Part shown: one piece after another, positions 33,563 through 45,746 of the stretch
Numbering within the stretch: position 1 is the first letter of the stretch
Layout: each line of letters begins with the position of its first letter
Assembly (NCBI RefSeq): GCF_000002425.4
Contig: NC_037261.1
Location: 7,988,701 to 8,052,700, forward strand
DNA length: 64,000 bases
From: Physcomitrium patens
Taxonomy: Eukaryota; Streptophyta; Bryopsida; Funariales; Funariaceae
Direction of reading: 5' to 3'
Position numbers and translations under genes: made by a program
The notes under the pieces: model-generated
Databases searched by the model: none
Seen by the model: the letters and a program-made list of their open reading frames with translations, nothing else
What the model was told of the DNA's origin: nothing

Positions 33563-34003
33563 TGTCACTGATATACAACTAAAGAAGGTTTTAGAACGTT
33601 CTAAAAGATTTCAAAATATTTTAGAAGATATCAATAGATTCTAAGAAGGCTCTTAAAGGTTCTAGGAAGTTCTAAAAGATTTTGAAAGGTTCTAATAGAT
33701 TCTAAGAAAGTTCTAGAAGGTCAGAGGAGATTTTAGAAGGTTCTAAGAGGTGGTAGATGATTTAGGAAGGTGATGAAGAAGGATCTTAGGCTTACTTTGT
33801 TTTCAAGCCTCATAAAAACTTTTTAAGAAGTTTCTTGGGACTTAGTATATATAGGAGTCGAGGCTAAGGGGATCCTTAGTCTTGACAATTTATTTCTTGT
33901 CGTTTAGTTAGGACCTTGTTACATTATATCTAATTATTGTTTTAATATTAAGTTAACTCCATTCTTTAGTTTTGCATCCTTGTCTTGTATATAGTTCCTA
34001 ACA
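33563..34003 (+). repeat. 3' LTR of B
   Basis: 441 bp, tgtcactgatata to tcctaaca, less decayed at its 5' end than the 5' LTR. TATA box 33846-33855, palindrome ctaagg-ggat-ccttag at 33864-33879, predicted R start at 33878. Preceded by aaaagaggatgtga (polypurine tract) and followed by ATACT. Confidence 0.88.
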
Positions 34004-35434
34004 ATACTAAAATTATCAAGATATTTTTTTAAAAAAAGAATATAAATATTCTTTTAGAACATTGTTTTTATGATTGTTCTATCAATCTTCAAGAAAGAGC
34101 TCAACCACCATTTGGACCAATTTAAAGCTTATTACAAAATAAATTGATTGCATTCAAAAAAAATATTAATAAAAATTTGGCTAAAAACTTCATATGCGAT
34201 TTTAAATCTCTAACCACGACTTCTATCTTATTTGTGAAGAAAAAAGATAAATCTCTACGGATGTGTGTAAACTATTGATGACGAACAAGATCACCATCAA
34301 GAATAGATATCATGTGCATTTTATTTTATGACTTTTTGATCAACTAAATCAAGAAAAAATCTATATAAAAATAGATTTATAAAGAGCATATAATTTGGTA
34401 TATATTAAAAAAAGAGACAAATAAAAAATTATATTTCAAATCAAGTATGGGCATTTCAAATGTAATGTCATACCTTTTGAACTTATAAATGCATCAGCAA
34501 TTTTTTAGCATCTAATAAAAGATGTCTTTTGTGAGTTTCTCGATTATTTTATTATCTATCATTTAGATAATATTCTAATCTATTCAATGAATATAAAAGA
34601 ATATGAATTTCATGTTTATAATGTGTTACAAAAGTGAAAAGATACAAAATTATATACTAAGATGGAAAAGTATATATTTCATAATATTCAAGTTGACTTT
34701 TTAAGAAACATCATTTCAAACAATGGCCTTATAATGGATCCTATGAAAGTCTAAATTATCATAGATTGAAAGATTCCAAAAATAATTAGAGATATTTAAT
34801 ATTTTTTAGGATTTGTCAATTATTACTAGATCTTTATCAAGAATGTTTTTCAAATTACGGCTCATCTTATATACATAATATATAAAGTCAAACTTGAATC
34901 AAATAAAAAAGTTGTAGCATCTTTTGAAGCCTTAAAGATAGCATTTATCTCTACACCAATCTTGTATCACGTTGACTTTTTGAAGGCATTCTTTATGGAA
35001 ACAAATGCATCAAATTTTGCCATGAATGTTGTTTTTTTACGAATAGGAGCAAATGACAAGCTTTGCCTTGTAGATTTTTATTCCAAAAATATTTAGCAAT
35101 CAAGATTAACTATGAGATTTATGACAAAGAATTTCTTACAATTGTAGAGTCATTTCAAGAATAGTGTCATTATCTAGAAGATACTTCTAATATAGTTATT
35201 GCATATACATATTACAATAACCTTAAGTACTTTATATTAGCACATGTTTTGAATAGTCGCCAAGCCTATTGAAGCATATTTTTATCAAGATTTGATTTTA
35301 AGTTTACTTATAAATCTAATATATAATAAGATTTAATAGAATTTCTTTCTAGATGTTCTTATCTTGCATTAAAAGAAGGAAATGCAGCTTTTAATCAATA
35401 AATAATGATTTTCTTGAAGTCGGAGTCTTATTAG
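34004..35434 (+). pseudogene. Decayed RT-RNase H part of A5 pol
   Basis: Resumes after the right ATACT with the equivalent of QDYQDVFEKKNADIL and continues through RT (YHLDNILIYS region near 34555-34585) and RNase H (TNAS near 34999) to the equivalent of TVLLKPEQ. Similarity ends at about 35434. Confidence 0.75.
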
Positions 35435-37031
35435 AAGAAATCTCTAATGTTAATATTTTTATAACTAAATTAATTAAGAATTATTAGAAGAATTTATACT
35501 TACTTCCATTATATTTGAAATAATAAAACTTCTTAGATTCAATTGTGAAGTTGACTTACTTATTTTTTTCAACTGCATAATTTTTTGGCATAGACTTTAA
35601 ACTTCATTTTTTATTTTTTTAATTAAAATTATATTAATATATAATAACCTAAAAATTTAATCCAATAGTTTTTATTTGAATTTTAATTTATTAAATAATA
35701 CAATTCTATCTTTAATTATTTTATAATTAAAAGTCTAATAATATTTTTTAATCATAATTGATAAAAAAAATTAATATTAAATTTATAGTTTTTTATTAAT
35801 AACTCAAAGAGAAGTATTAAGATTATTTAATATATTATTAAAATATTTATAAATAAAATAAAAAATAATCCATTATTAGATTTATGGATGTCCAAAAATA
35901 ATATGAATATTATTAAAAGTATTTTATAAATAAATATAAATTCTAATATATTAAATTAAAGATCAAAAGGTTTAAAAATATTTATAAAATATTAATAATT
36001 ATGCTTTTGTATATGTTCATAAAAAAGACTTCTAAAGTTGTCTTAAATATTTTATGTAATTTTGAAGCTTTATTGATCTTTTTTAAAATGCCTTTAAAAA
36101 CATAAAATTTAATCATTTGAAAGTTTTTAGAATATCTCATAAAAGCTCCTATTTCACTAAATTAATATTTCTTAAATTATAGTAAAAAAATAAAAAAATA
36201 ACTTAATATTATTAACAAAAGAATAAAAAAATTAAATCTTATCTTTATTTTAATTTTATATTTAGTGTTATATTTTAATTTATTATTTTTTGATGATATG
36301 AATTTAGACAGAAATTCAAAAAGATAATATATGAATTTATCATAATGAAAGAAAAAAATTGAACAAAAATAAGATAAATATAAGACAAAAAAGAATTAAA
36401 ATAAAAAATAATAATTATACAAGAATTAAATAGATTTGAGCTAAGATAAAAATTAAAAAAAATAATAAAAAAATAGAACAATAACATCAAGAATACTAAA
36501 GAGGACTTTAATCTTGTCTCTACATATATTAGCTACCAAAAAAATCTTGTGAAAGTTTTTTATGAACAATGAAGAATGTCGTCTAAGGGACACTTTGCAC
36601 TTTGGCCAATTGTCAAGTAAACAAAGGACTTGAGCAATATAATTAGTGGATAAAAAACAATTGATTGCTAAGTCTTCACATTAGAAGTAAATTAAACAAA
36701 TTGAGTTGGAAAATTTTTTAACTAGATAAGTTATTCTATTATATTTTGATAAATTTTTAGATTGGTCTTTTGTCTAATTTCAAGTTGAGTTGTCAAAGTT
36801 GTCAAATGAGTATTGTATAAAGTGTCTCCAAGTGTCCAAATTGTACATTCTTTCTAACATGGCTTTGATAAAGTAAGAAATTCTTAATTTTATTTTTTAA
36901 TAGCCATATGACATAGTTAAAAGAATCTAAAGATACAATCTGTGTTTAAAAAACTTCTTTAATTTTATTTAATAAAGATATTATATCTAATATATTTCTA
37001 CCTATTTTTTTTATAAATTTTAAAATATGAG

Positions 37032-37063
<32 letters not shown>

Positions 37064-37850
37064 TATTCACATCAAATATCTTTGTGTAATTAATTTTTTA
37101 TCTTTAAAATAAGAATAAAAACAAAAATTGTTAATTAAGCATTTTTTTTAAAGTTATTTAAGGCATGTATACTATTTTTTTATAACATCAATATTCTTTT
37201 TTAAATAATAAAAGAATCATTAAATTAAAACTATTGAAAAAAAGTTAATTATATTATATATTATATAATACTTAGGTATTAAATTTTTTTAAAATATATG
37301 AGTTAAATTTGATTATATATATTTACAAATATATGAGTTAAATTTGATTAAATATATTCTTAAATAATATTTTTTTTATATTTGTTATTATACATTAACA
37401 TGTCTAAAAAGTCTTTGTATTGATTTAATAAGAGAGTTAAACTGAATCCATATTTGTGCTTGATATTTTATAAATTGACTCTATTTTCTTAAATGACGGA
37501 TTTTATTTGTTTGTTTTGAAATTAATAAATCAATAAATTAATTTAAGAATAATTTTGTATTTTATGAATTCATCCCTATTAAATGGTTTTTATTTCTTTA
37601 TATATTGCACTCTGTTATTTTTATTTGAAAATATCATTACGTAGGATTATAAAGTTGTCTTGTATTTAGAGGAAGAAAAACCCATTTATTTTAAGATTGA
37701 CGTGCATGGAGAGTACTCTAGAAGTTGATGAACTAATATCACATTCCATCAAGTCAAAGATTATTACTTAGAACTCGGTGTAGAGTGACATTATCATTTA
37801 TTACACATGCATAATGTTGTAAGTCTTAGAATTTTCTATTTTACTGGACT
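35435..37850. other. AT-rich spacer without recognised genes
   Basis: Very AT-rich, no coding frame supported; the reading frame at 36275-36490 (minus) is low-complexity F/Y/I/N and looks spurious. A dinucleotide (AT)n run is at about 37040-37066. It is probably decayed repeat DNA, but I could not align it to the elements above. The composition shifts toward higher GC near 37850. Confidence 0.6.
37040..37066. repeat. (AT)n microsatellite
   Basis: About 13 AT units. Confidence 0.95.
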
Positions 37851-38690
37851 GCTTCACATTTCCATAAGTTCTGTTTTATTTTCCTAGAGAGCAGATCTAC
37901 TCAGGGTTTACCCTACAGCGAAAATTACTGTTACCCGTCTGACCGAGCAACTCTTATAATGCAATGGTCTGTTACAGTATTTTGACTCGTAAATGCGCAA
38001 TGATTTTATCGAATACGAGGAAGTGTGAACGCGACAGCCTCATTTGGAACTGTACACTCGTATACCACTCAATGATATACGCCGTGTTTTGGAATGCACA
38101 TACTATGCACGGATCCCATCGGTCCGGGTCTGCCCAAGTTTCACGGTCAATGCCCGATCAGGGGAATGTTGGGACGCCATAGCCAAAGCGGAACGAGGAG
38201 GACAAGCTATGGCTATGGCGATTTTGTTGCTGCATTAGGCCGCACTCTTGGCGGCATTTTGCAGCGTCGATCTCTGCCAAGGTCCTCGACTGCTTCGCAA
38301 TCTCGCCAGCATGTGTCGTGGTATATTTGTTTAATTCTTTTATCTGTTCAGCCGGTGGAGAAACTGGTGGGAAAAGGTTTTTTTTCAGATGGATGCGGGT
38401 GTATTATCGACGTGGAAGAGAGGTCGCGACTTGTAGATCGGGGTTGAGGAGAGCGTGCTCTTGCGATGGATGGTGTAGTTCAGTTAATTGTGGCTGGATT
38501 GAAGGTGTTGAAGGTTTGAGCTAGTTCTGGGGGTTGTTATTGGAGCTGGATGAAGTTAGGGTACCAGCTTAGGGCCATTTCCAGGAGTTAGAGGGCTCGA
38601 TTTATTTGGGATCGGAAGTGTGGTGCTGGAGGTTTGAAGGGGATGTGAAAGTGCATGGCTTTGAGGGACTTTTGAGAAATTGATGCGTCA
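37851..38690 (+). promoter_or_regulatory. Upstream/5' UTR region of GNOM
   Basis: GC content rises sharply here compared with the flank. Several short overlapping open frames (37964-38524) have no family match and look like leader sequence. No TATA box or splice sites could be assigned with confidence. An in-frame stop at 38673 lies just before the chosen GNOM start. Confidence 0.4.
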
Positions 38691-41600
38691 ATGAGTCGAT
38701 CTGTTGGAACCCCGAGAGCAGAGATGGAAGGCGGGTGGAGGGATAAAGCTAGGAGAAGCAAGGGAACTTTGGCGTGTATGGTGAATTCTGAGGTCAGTGC
38801 CGTACTAGCCGTGATGCGTCGTAATGCACGATGGGCGGGTCGGTATTCTGCAAGCGATGACCAGCTGGAGCATCCCCTCATCAGGTCCTTGAAGGGACTT
38901 CGACGACTCGTTTTTACTTGGCAGCAACCATGGCCATCTATCGACCCTTGCCTGTATCTCTCCCCCTTCTTAGATGTAATACGGTCAGATGAGACCGGTG
39001 CGCAGATTACGGGTGTGGCACTCTCTGCAGTGTACAAGATGGTTCAATTAGAAATCTTTGACGTACAGACCGCTAACGTGGACATTGCAATGCACAAAAT
39101 TGTGGATTCTGTGACGAGTTGTCGTTTTGAAGTTACCGATCCAGCGTCAGAGGAGGTCGTGTTAATGAAGATTTTGCAGGTATGTGTGTTTCTAAAGTCG
39201 AGTCATTTTTCCTTTTTGACCCAGAGAGGGTCGAGTTGATTTCTAAACACAGCCTTTACCACAACTTATGAGAACCTCGTGACGATTCGTAGTAGTTGGC
39301 CCTACATTATGATGTAATCCTCCGAAACATTCGATCTAATATGGATGAAGACACTTCCGCAATATACGTTTCTTAAATTCATGAAGATTTGTTCAGGAAT
39401 CCTTGAATTACTAGGCCCCAAATTTGGACAAAATGAGCTTGCTTTTTGGCTTGATATTATTGCACTTTACTTTGACATTGACATGAATTGTGGTGGTTTT
39501 ATTAGTGGTGGATAACCCGTTCTCAATGTTAGATTCTTTAATTCAGCTTTCTCCTTCATTATACTTCTCTGAATTCCCTATGTCTTCCCTAGGTTGCTAT
39601 CAACTAATGAGGTAAATCCTTTGATTTTTAGGTGCTGTTAGTCTCCTTAAAAAGTGGAGTTGGGGCAGTATTGAGTGATCGAGATGTTTGCAACATCGTG
39701 AACACCACTTTTCGAGTGGTTCATCAAGCTGGTAGCAAGGGGGAGCTCTTGCAGCGTACAGCTCGCTACACAATGCATGAGCTTGTCCGAGCTGTCTTCT
39801 CTCATCTACCTTCCCTGAAGCCAACATCTCTGGCGATCGAGATTGCTCCACACAACACAGAAAGCAGTTCCAGTGCTGGGAAGGATCTTGTATGTCTCTT
39901 TGTGTTGGATATTTTCTTTAAAAATCTGTTGCTATTATCCACACACAAATGAAACGAAACATTGTGCATGCAGATTTTGAATGCCTATATAGGCTGACAT
40001 GCTGATTAAGATTTTCGCACAGGCTTGGTAAAGGTTGACAATGTGGGCTGAAATACATCCTGCTAAAATGCCGGCTATTCTGAACTTTTGATGTATTCTG
40101 AACTCTTGATAATTTATAAGGTATTGAATGGTAATATATTACTTTCTGTGCCTCTTGTATACTGATCATTGAGGAGCTCACCTTTTTATTGCTTGGTTCT
40201 GGCAGAATAAGTCTGGATCAGAGGAGGCAAATGAGCTCAGTGGTCTCGTAAACACAAGTAGTATCTCTTCTGCTGATGGTAGCTCGGACTTAGCAGAAGC
40301 TGAACAACCTGTGCTTGTTAGTGATGAGCCCTCTGAAAAGGATGCCGTTGCACATCTCCTGAACGGAAGCGATGGAAGTCAAAATGCTGCCATTGAGACC
40401 GTTGGTAGTGCAGAGGATTCGATTGTTGCGGCTTACGGTGTACCATGCATGGTCGAAATTTTCAGTTTCTTATGTTCCCTTCTGAATATCGCGGACCTCC
40501 TAAGCCCTGGCCAGCTTGTATTGGCCAGTGACGAAGATTCGCCACAATTCGCCCTGATGCTGATTAATTCTGCACTTGAGCTGGGAGGTGATGCCTTCAA
40601 AAAGCATCCTAAACTATTAGATCTTATCCAAGATACGCTCTTCAGAAATCTGATGGTGATTGGACTTTCGCAGAACCCAATAGTTCTATCATTAGTATTT
40701 GGAATTGTTTTAAATCTGTACCATCATCTTCGGGGACTAGTCAAGCTTCAGTTGGAGGCTTTCTTTTCCTTTGTCTTGATCCGTCTTGCATCCGGCAAGC
40801 ACGGGGCCACATACCAGCAGCAAGAAGTTGCTCTGGAAGCGCTTGTTGACTTTTGCCGTCAGCCTACATTCATGCCTGAAATGTATGCAAATTTTGATTG
40901 TGATACCACACTAAGCAACACTTTTGAGGATCTAGGAAATCTGCTCTCTAAGAGTGCTTTTCCGGTCAACTGCCCGTTATCAGCTATGCATGTACTAGCA
41001 TTAGAAGGATTGCTTGCTGTGGTACGAAGTATGGCAGACAGAATTGATACTGGAATTCTAGTTCTTGCATCAAGTAATCTGGGAGCTGGCAACCAGGAAT
41101 ACATTCCATTTTGGACATTGAAGTGTGAACATTATGATGATCCTTCGAGCTGGGTTCAATTTGTAAAACATCAGAAGTACATCAAGTGCCGACTCATGAT
41201 AGGAGCTGATCACTTCAATCGGGACCCCAAGAAAGGTCTCGAGTTTCTACAAGGGATGCGGTTGCTTCCTTCCGAATTAGATCCTAAAAGCGTGGCTTGT
41301 TTTATCAGGTATTTAACCGGCGATGACTAAATAATCTTTTTAATATTGGCAGTGGTCAATGTCCATGCGCTTTCTTTTTATAGTTAGTCTTACATATATG
41401 GTTGTCGAGTTCTATGCATTTATGTTATTAGCAGCCTTGTAGCTTAAACTGGACATCGGAAGCATTTCTTTCCTGTTAGGTCGTGAACAATACTTCCGAT
41501 GTCCAATGTTTAAGCTAGAAATGTCGTGAACAGAACTTTTTTTTTTTTTTTTTTTTTCCCCTCTGTGGAGGAAAGACACCGTAAAAACGAATAGTTTTTT

Positions 41601-44600
41601 GTTTTATTTTGGAAGGTGGATACGTCCGCTCTTCCAAATTTACTAGATCTATATATTAGGCACTCTTTGTAAATATTCAATCAAAACAGAATCGCATGTG
41701 TAAGTAGTTCTTAGTTTGGACCAGTTATTTCGATATTGCAATTTTGGTCTTGTGATGAGTATCAGTCTTCACTGCAGGTATTCAACAGGATTAAACAAGA
41801 CCGTTATTGGAGATTACCTTGGAGACCCTGATGAGTTTTGTCTTCGAGTGTTGGATGAGTTTGCCCAAACTTTTGATTTTAGCAATATGAGGATAGATTC
41901 GGCGTTGCGTCTTTTCTTGGAGAGTTTTCGATTGCCTGGGGAAGCACAAAAGATTCATAGAGTTGTGGAGGCTTTTGCCGATAGGTACTATCAACAATCG
42001 AAAGGTATCCTTGCCAGCAAAGACGTGGCTTTTGTTCTGTCGTACTCGGTCATTATGTTGAATACCGATCAACATAACAAGCAGGTTTGTCACGTTCTGG
42101 CGCAAGTGCTTTCATCCATCTCCATCTTGTGTACACTGGATGAATTGTTCTCGATCTAGATTTATATTGATGTGTGTCAGTGTATGAAGCTCGTGTAGTA
42201 AATCTGTTGAGAAAGAGTTAATATTTACTTCTGAAGAAATCTTTGTTTGTTTAAAAGATACATGAGGCTCGAGGTGCATTTACTCTCGATTGCGACTGCT
42301 GAGTGAATGTTTTAATTCTCGTAACTACCTTCAGAATCATGTTAGACGCTCCTTTCAGATTGTCTAGCAGCATCAAGAATAACTTTTCCCTTGTGATCAT
42401 TACTTGACCCTTTTTTTGTTTTGTTTTTGTTCTCTTTGTTTTTGGGTTTTCGTCTTTAAATTTTTTGGCAAATCTGGGGAAGCAGTTGACGTTGTTTCTG
42501 GGATTCAGGTGCGAAACAAGATGACAGAGGATGACTTCATTAGGAATTTGCGAAAGATCAATGATGGGCAAGACTTGCCACGACAGATGTTGGCTGAACT
42601 GTACCACTCAATTGTGCATAATGAAATCCGCATTTCATATGTTAGTGAGGCTGGCGTTGCGAACATGACTCACAGTCGGTGGATCGATGTGATGCGTCGA
42701 TCAGTGTCTACTACACCGTACATAAACTGTGATGAGCGGCCTCTTTTAGACCATGACATGTTTCCCATCATATCGGGTCCTTCCATTGCTGCCTTATCGG
42801 TCGTGTTTGACCATGCAGAGGATGAAGAGGTATGTGAATAAGTTGATGCAATATTTATTGTGGTGCTTGTTATTTCGCACGCAGGCACTCGAGTATACAA
42901 GCAGACTTTAATCAGCAATCTTACAAATATGTGTAGGTTCTGCAACTATGCATCGACGGATTTCTCGCAGTGGCCAAATTATCTGCCAGCCACCGTCTGG
43001 AGGATGTGTTGGATGACCTTGTGGTTTCTCTCTGCAAATTTACAACATTACTTAACCCTTTTCCTCTTGAAGAGGAACCTGTTATCGCATTTGGAGGTGA
43101 TACGAAAGCACGGATGGCAACAGTCGCAGTGTTCAACATTGCAAACAAATATGGAGATTTCATCAGGACTGGTTGGCGAAATATCTTAGATTGCATTTTA
43201 CGGCTGCAGAAGGTTGGGCTCTTGCCTGCTCAAGTTGCCAACGAATCAGTAGAGAAAACTAATACAACAGGTGAGAATGGATTCTTGTGGAACACATATT
43301 TGACTTGTAAGATGCTGCTCTTGTTTGTAAGTGTGTGTACTATTTGTCATGGGTTCGGTAAGTGCGACTTAGGAGGCATATGGGATTTGCATAGTAGTTT
43401 AAAATTCGTTTATTTACCTTGACACTTCTTATCGATTGTATTGGCTAATGAACAAGCATGATCACCGATCATGTTATGCTGGGAGCTTTGCAGGCGACTC
43501 AGCACATAGTAAACTTGCAGGATCGTCGTCGACAAGGATTCAAATGCCTGAACGTGTTCGACATCGGCGTCGTAATACAGGCTTGATGTCGAGGTTCAGT
43601 CAGCTGCTGTCTTTGGAGTCTGATGAGCCACCCGCAGTCCCTACAGAGGAAGAACTAGCTGCTCAGCAGCGAGCACTTAGAACCATTGAATCTTGTCACA
43701 TACACCAGATATTTACTGATAGCAAATTCTTGCAAGCTGAGTCACTGTTACAATTAGCGAGAGCACTTGTATGGTCCGCGGGCAGGCCTCACAAGAGTGG
43801 GGGCTCAGCAGAGGATGAGGATACAGCAGTCTTGTGCTTAGAACTCCTCATTACAATCACCCTCAACAACCGGGACCGCATCATGCTTCTGTGGCAAGGG
43901 GTTTATGAACACATGGCTGGAATTATTCAGACGTCTGTCTTCCCAGGGTTGCTGGTTGAGAAGGCTGTCTTTGGGTTATTGAGGGTTTGTCAACGTCTAC
44001 TTCCTTATAAGGAAGATCTGGCGGAAGAGCTCCTTAGATCATTGCAACTCGTTTTGAGGCTTGATCCCCGAGTGGCAGACGCATTTTGTGAGCGAATAAC
44101 GCAGGAAGTAATGGTCTTAGTACGGACAAATGCAGCACATATCAAGTCACCGATGGGCTGGCGAACCGTGACATCGCTTTTGACCGTAACAGCCCGACAC
44201 CCACGGGCCTCTGAGCCAGGATTTGAGGCTCTTATGTATATTATGCAAGCCGGAGCTCATTTGACTCCTGCAAATTATGTTCTCTGTGTAGATGCAGCTC
44301 GAGCATTTGTAGAAGCTCGAGTTGGGGGACCGGGACGGTCTGTGCGTGCATTGGATCTACTTTTGGATTCAGTGGGACGTCTTACATTATGGTCAAAAGT
44401 TCACTCCGAGGGTGCAGATGCCTCTGGTACTGACAGCGTGGAAGGACTCTCCAGACATTCTCAGGAGTTAACTGAGATGTGGGTGCGTCTGGCGCAGTTA
44501 TTGATGAAATTATGCTTGGAACAAAGAGAACTAGTGCGAGATCACGCTATTCTTTGTTTGCAAGGCTGCCTTTCTGCAGCAGAAATGATCAGTTTGACTC

Positions 44601-45746
44601 CAGCATTATTGGCTCAATCTCTTGAACAGGTGTGTTCCCCAGATGCCCAATTATGGAGGTCTGATTTGGTCAGATGTCTAGAAGGGCCAATCTATTGTTG
44701 TGGCTTTAATACTTTGATTAGTCTGTCAAATTTTTGGATCGTTATTAAAAAGGGCAGCATGCTGAAAGCTCAGATGCATTTTCGCACATCGATATCCTTA
44801 GCATGGAGGTTAGGTGAGGATGCTTCATTGGGTATTGCTTGAATGTGTTATATGTCGATTTAGTTTCCTTGTTTTTTTTTTTTTTTTTTTTTTTTGGTTT
44901 TTTTTTTGGTTTGTTTTGTTTTTTGTTTTTTGTTTTTTGTTTTTTTTTTTTACCCGGGTTTTCTCTATTTCTTTAATGTTTCCTCGCGTTTTTCTCAATT
45001 GTTTCTTCAGGTGGTTTTAAAGCTATTGGATGAGCTACTGGATCTTGCTGTTAGGCACCCAAAAGAATATCAAGGCATGGAGGATACTCTTTTTTTGTCA
45101 ACCAAGTTTCTCGCAAAGTCTTACTTACAGTTTCTGCCTCAGCTTGTTACCTTACCTACTTTTCAGTCATTGTGGCTCCAAGTTTTGAAACGTATGGAAA
45201 TGTTCATAAACGCCAAATTTCGCGGCAAACGCAGTGAAAAACTGCAGGAGCTTATACCTGAGCTTCTTCGAAATATTTTGCAGGTGATTGAGTCTTCTGC
45301 CTAGCCTCGTCTGTTTTCATGTTAGTAATGAGTACCATTCTATGAAGCGTTTCATACGTACTCTACTTTCTTGTCTGGTCTAAATTCTGTTTGTCTTTGG
45401 ATTTCTATGACTGAAAGTATGTACATCTCATGGTTTAGTAGTGATATACACAACCTCTCTCCGCTTATAGAATTTGGTTTTGCAGGTAATGCATTCTCAA
45501 GGGATCCTGGTGCAACTAACTAAACCAAGCCAGGACAACATGTGGGACATGACCTGGAAACACGTGGGTGACATAGTTCCTACTCTAACACCAGACATAA
45601 TCAAGGAAAGCAGTCCGGAGGTGAAGGATGGAGGTTTTGCAGTAGTAGGAGAACAAATGTCCCCTGCATCAGTTCCATCTGATGTGGAATCCGAATACAC
45701 GATTGTTGAGAAGGTGGACAGCATAAGCCTGGGAGATCAAGGATAA
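38691..45746 (+). CDS. GNOM: GNOM-type large ARF guanine-nucleotide exchange factor
   Basis: Nine coding exons: 38691-39179, 39632-39889, 40206-41308, 41778-42084, 42509-42829, 42937-43270, 43494-44629, 45011-45283, 45486-45746. All junctions are GT-AG and phase-consistent, giving 1493 residues (Arabidopsis GNOM is 1451). It activates ARF GTPases in Golgi/endosomal vesicle trafficking; in flowering plants GNOM directs polar recycling of auxin carriers. Seen here: DCB domain (residues 1-240, with the TLACMVNSEV start), HUS box YANFDCD (about 476-482), Sec7 domain (about 570-760) with the glutamic finger FRLPGE (Glu 672), and C-terminal HDS repeats. SVIMLNTDQHN keeps Met (residue 710) at the position of Arabidopsis Met696, so brefeldin A sensitivity is expected. 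ATG 38691 is the first in frame after a stop at 38673; Met12 (38724) is an alternative. Confidence 0.95.
41441..41516. other. Near-perfect inverted repeat in GNOM intron 3
   Basis: Arms 41441-41462 (agcttaaactggacatcgga then ag) and 41493-41516 pair at 22 positions with one 2-nt bulge; the loop is 30 nt. A 10-bp direct repeat gtcgtgaaca lies in the loop (41480-41489) and just outside (41523-41532). It could be a small foldback element or a miRNA-like hairpin. There is no evidence of expression. Confidence 0.8.
44871..44955 (+). repeat. Long T/G homopolymer tract in GNOM intron 7
   Basis: Runs of T broken by G (tttttggtttt, ttttgttttttg) between the donor at 44630 and the acceptor at 45010. 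It may serve as an extended polypyrimidine region, but is also a likely spot for assembly error. Confidence 0.9.

Larger units (their letters stand above)
27916..34003 (+). mobile_element. Family-B Ty3/gypsy chromovirus, nested in A5 pol
   Basis: 6088 bp with two 441-bp LTRs (27916-28356 and 33563-34003) and ATACT on both sides (27911-27915, 34004-34008). It carries gag, pol with a chromodomain, and a homologue of ORF3. It is related to family A but has a different LTR and gag. The LTRs have diverged visibly and all frames have stops, so it is older than the 5612 insertion, but it is less decayed than A5. Confidence 0.9.
25510..35434 (+). mobile_element. A5: old chromovirus interrupted by family-B element
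   Basis: LTR, A0-like leader and gag (about 26287-27369), protease and pol start (27370-27910), then the family-B element, then pol again from 34009 to 35434 where similarity ends abruptly. Removing B and one ATACT joins the pol sequence exactly at the point equivalent to 7950-7970 of the intact copy. The 3' LTR is missing. Confidence 0.75.

Noticed and set aside
1..35434. Fungal repeat-induced point mutation as the cause of the C-to-T decay
   Set aside because: The neighbouring genes are clearly plant genes, and methylated-cytosine deamination gives the same pattern without RIP.
36275..36490. Minus-strand 71-codon frame as a membrane protein gene
   Set aside because: Low-complexity F/Y/I/N content is what AT-rich DNA gives by chance; no start context or homology.
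37964..38524. Protein-coding gene upstream of GNOM
   Set aside because: Several short overlapping frames in different phases without recognisable motifs; more likely leader/promoter of GNOM.
44814..45020. F-rich 68-codon frame as a separate gene
   Set aside because: It is the translated poly-T tract of GNOM intron 7, bounded by a good donor at 44630 and acceptor at 45010.
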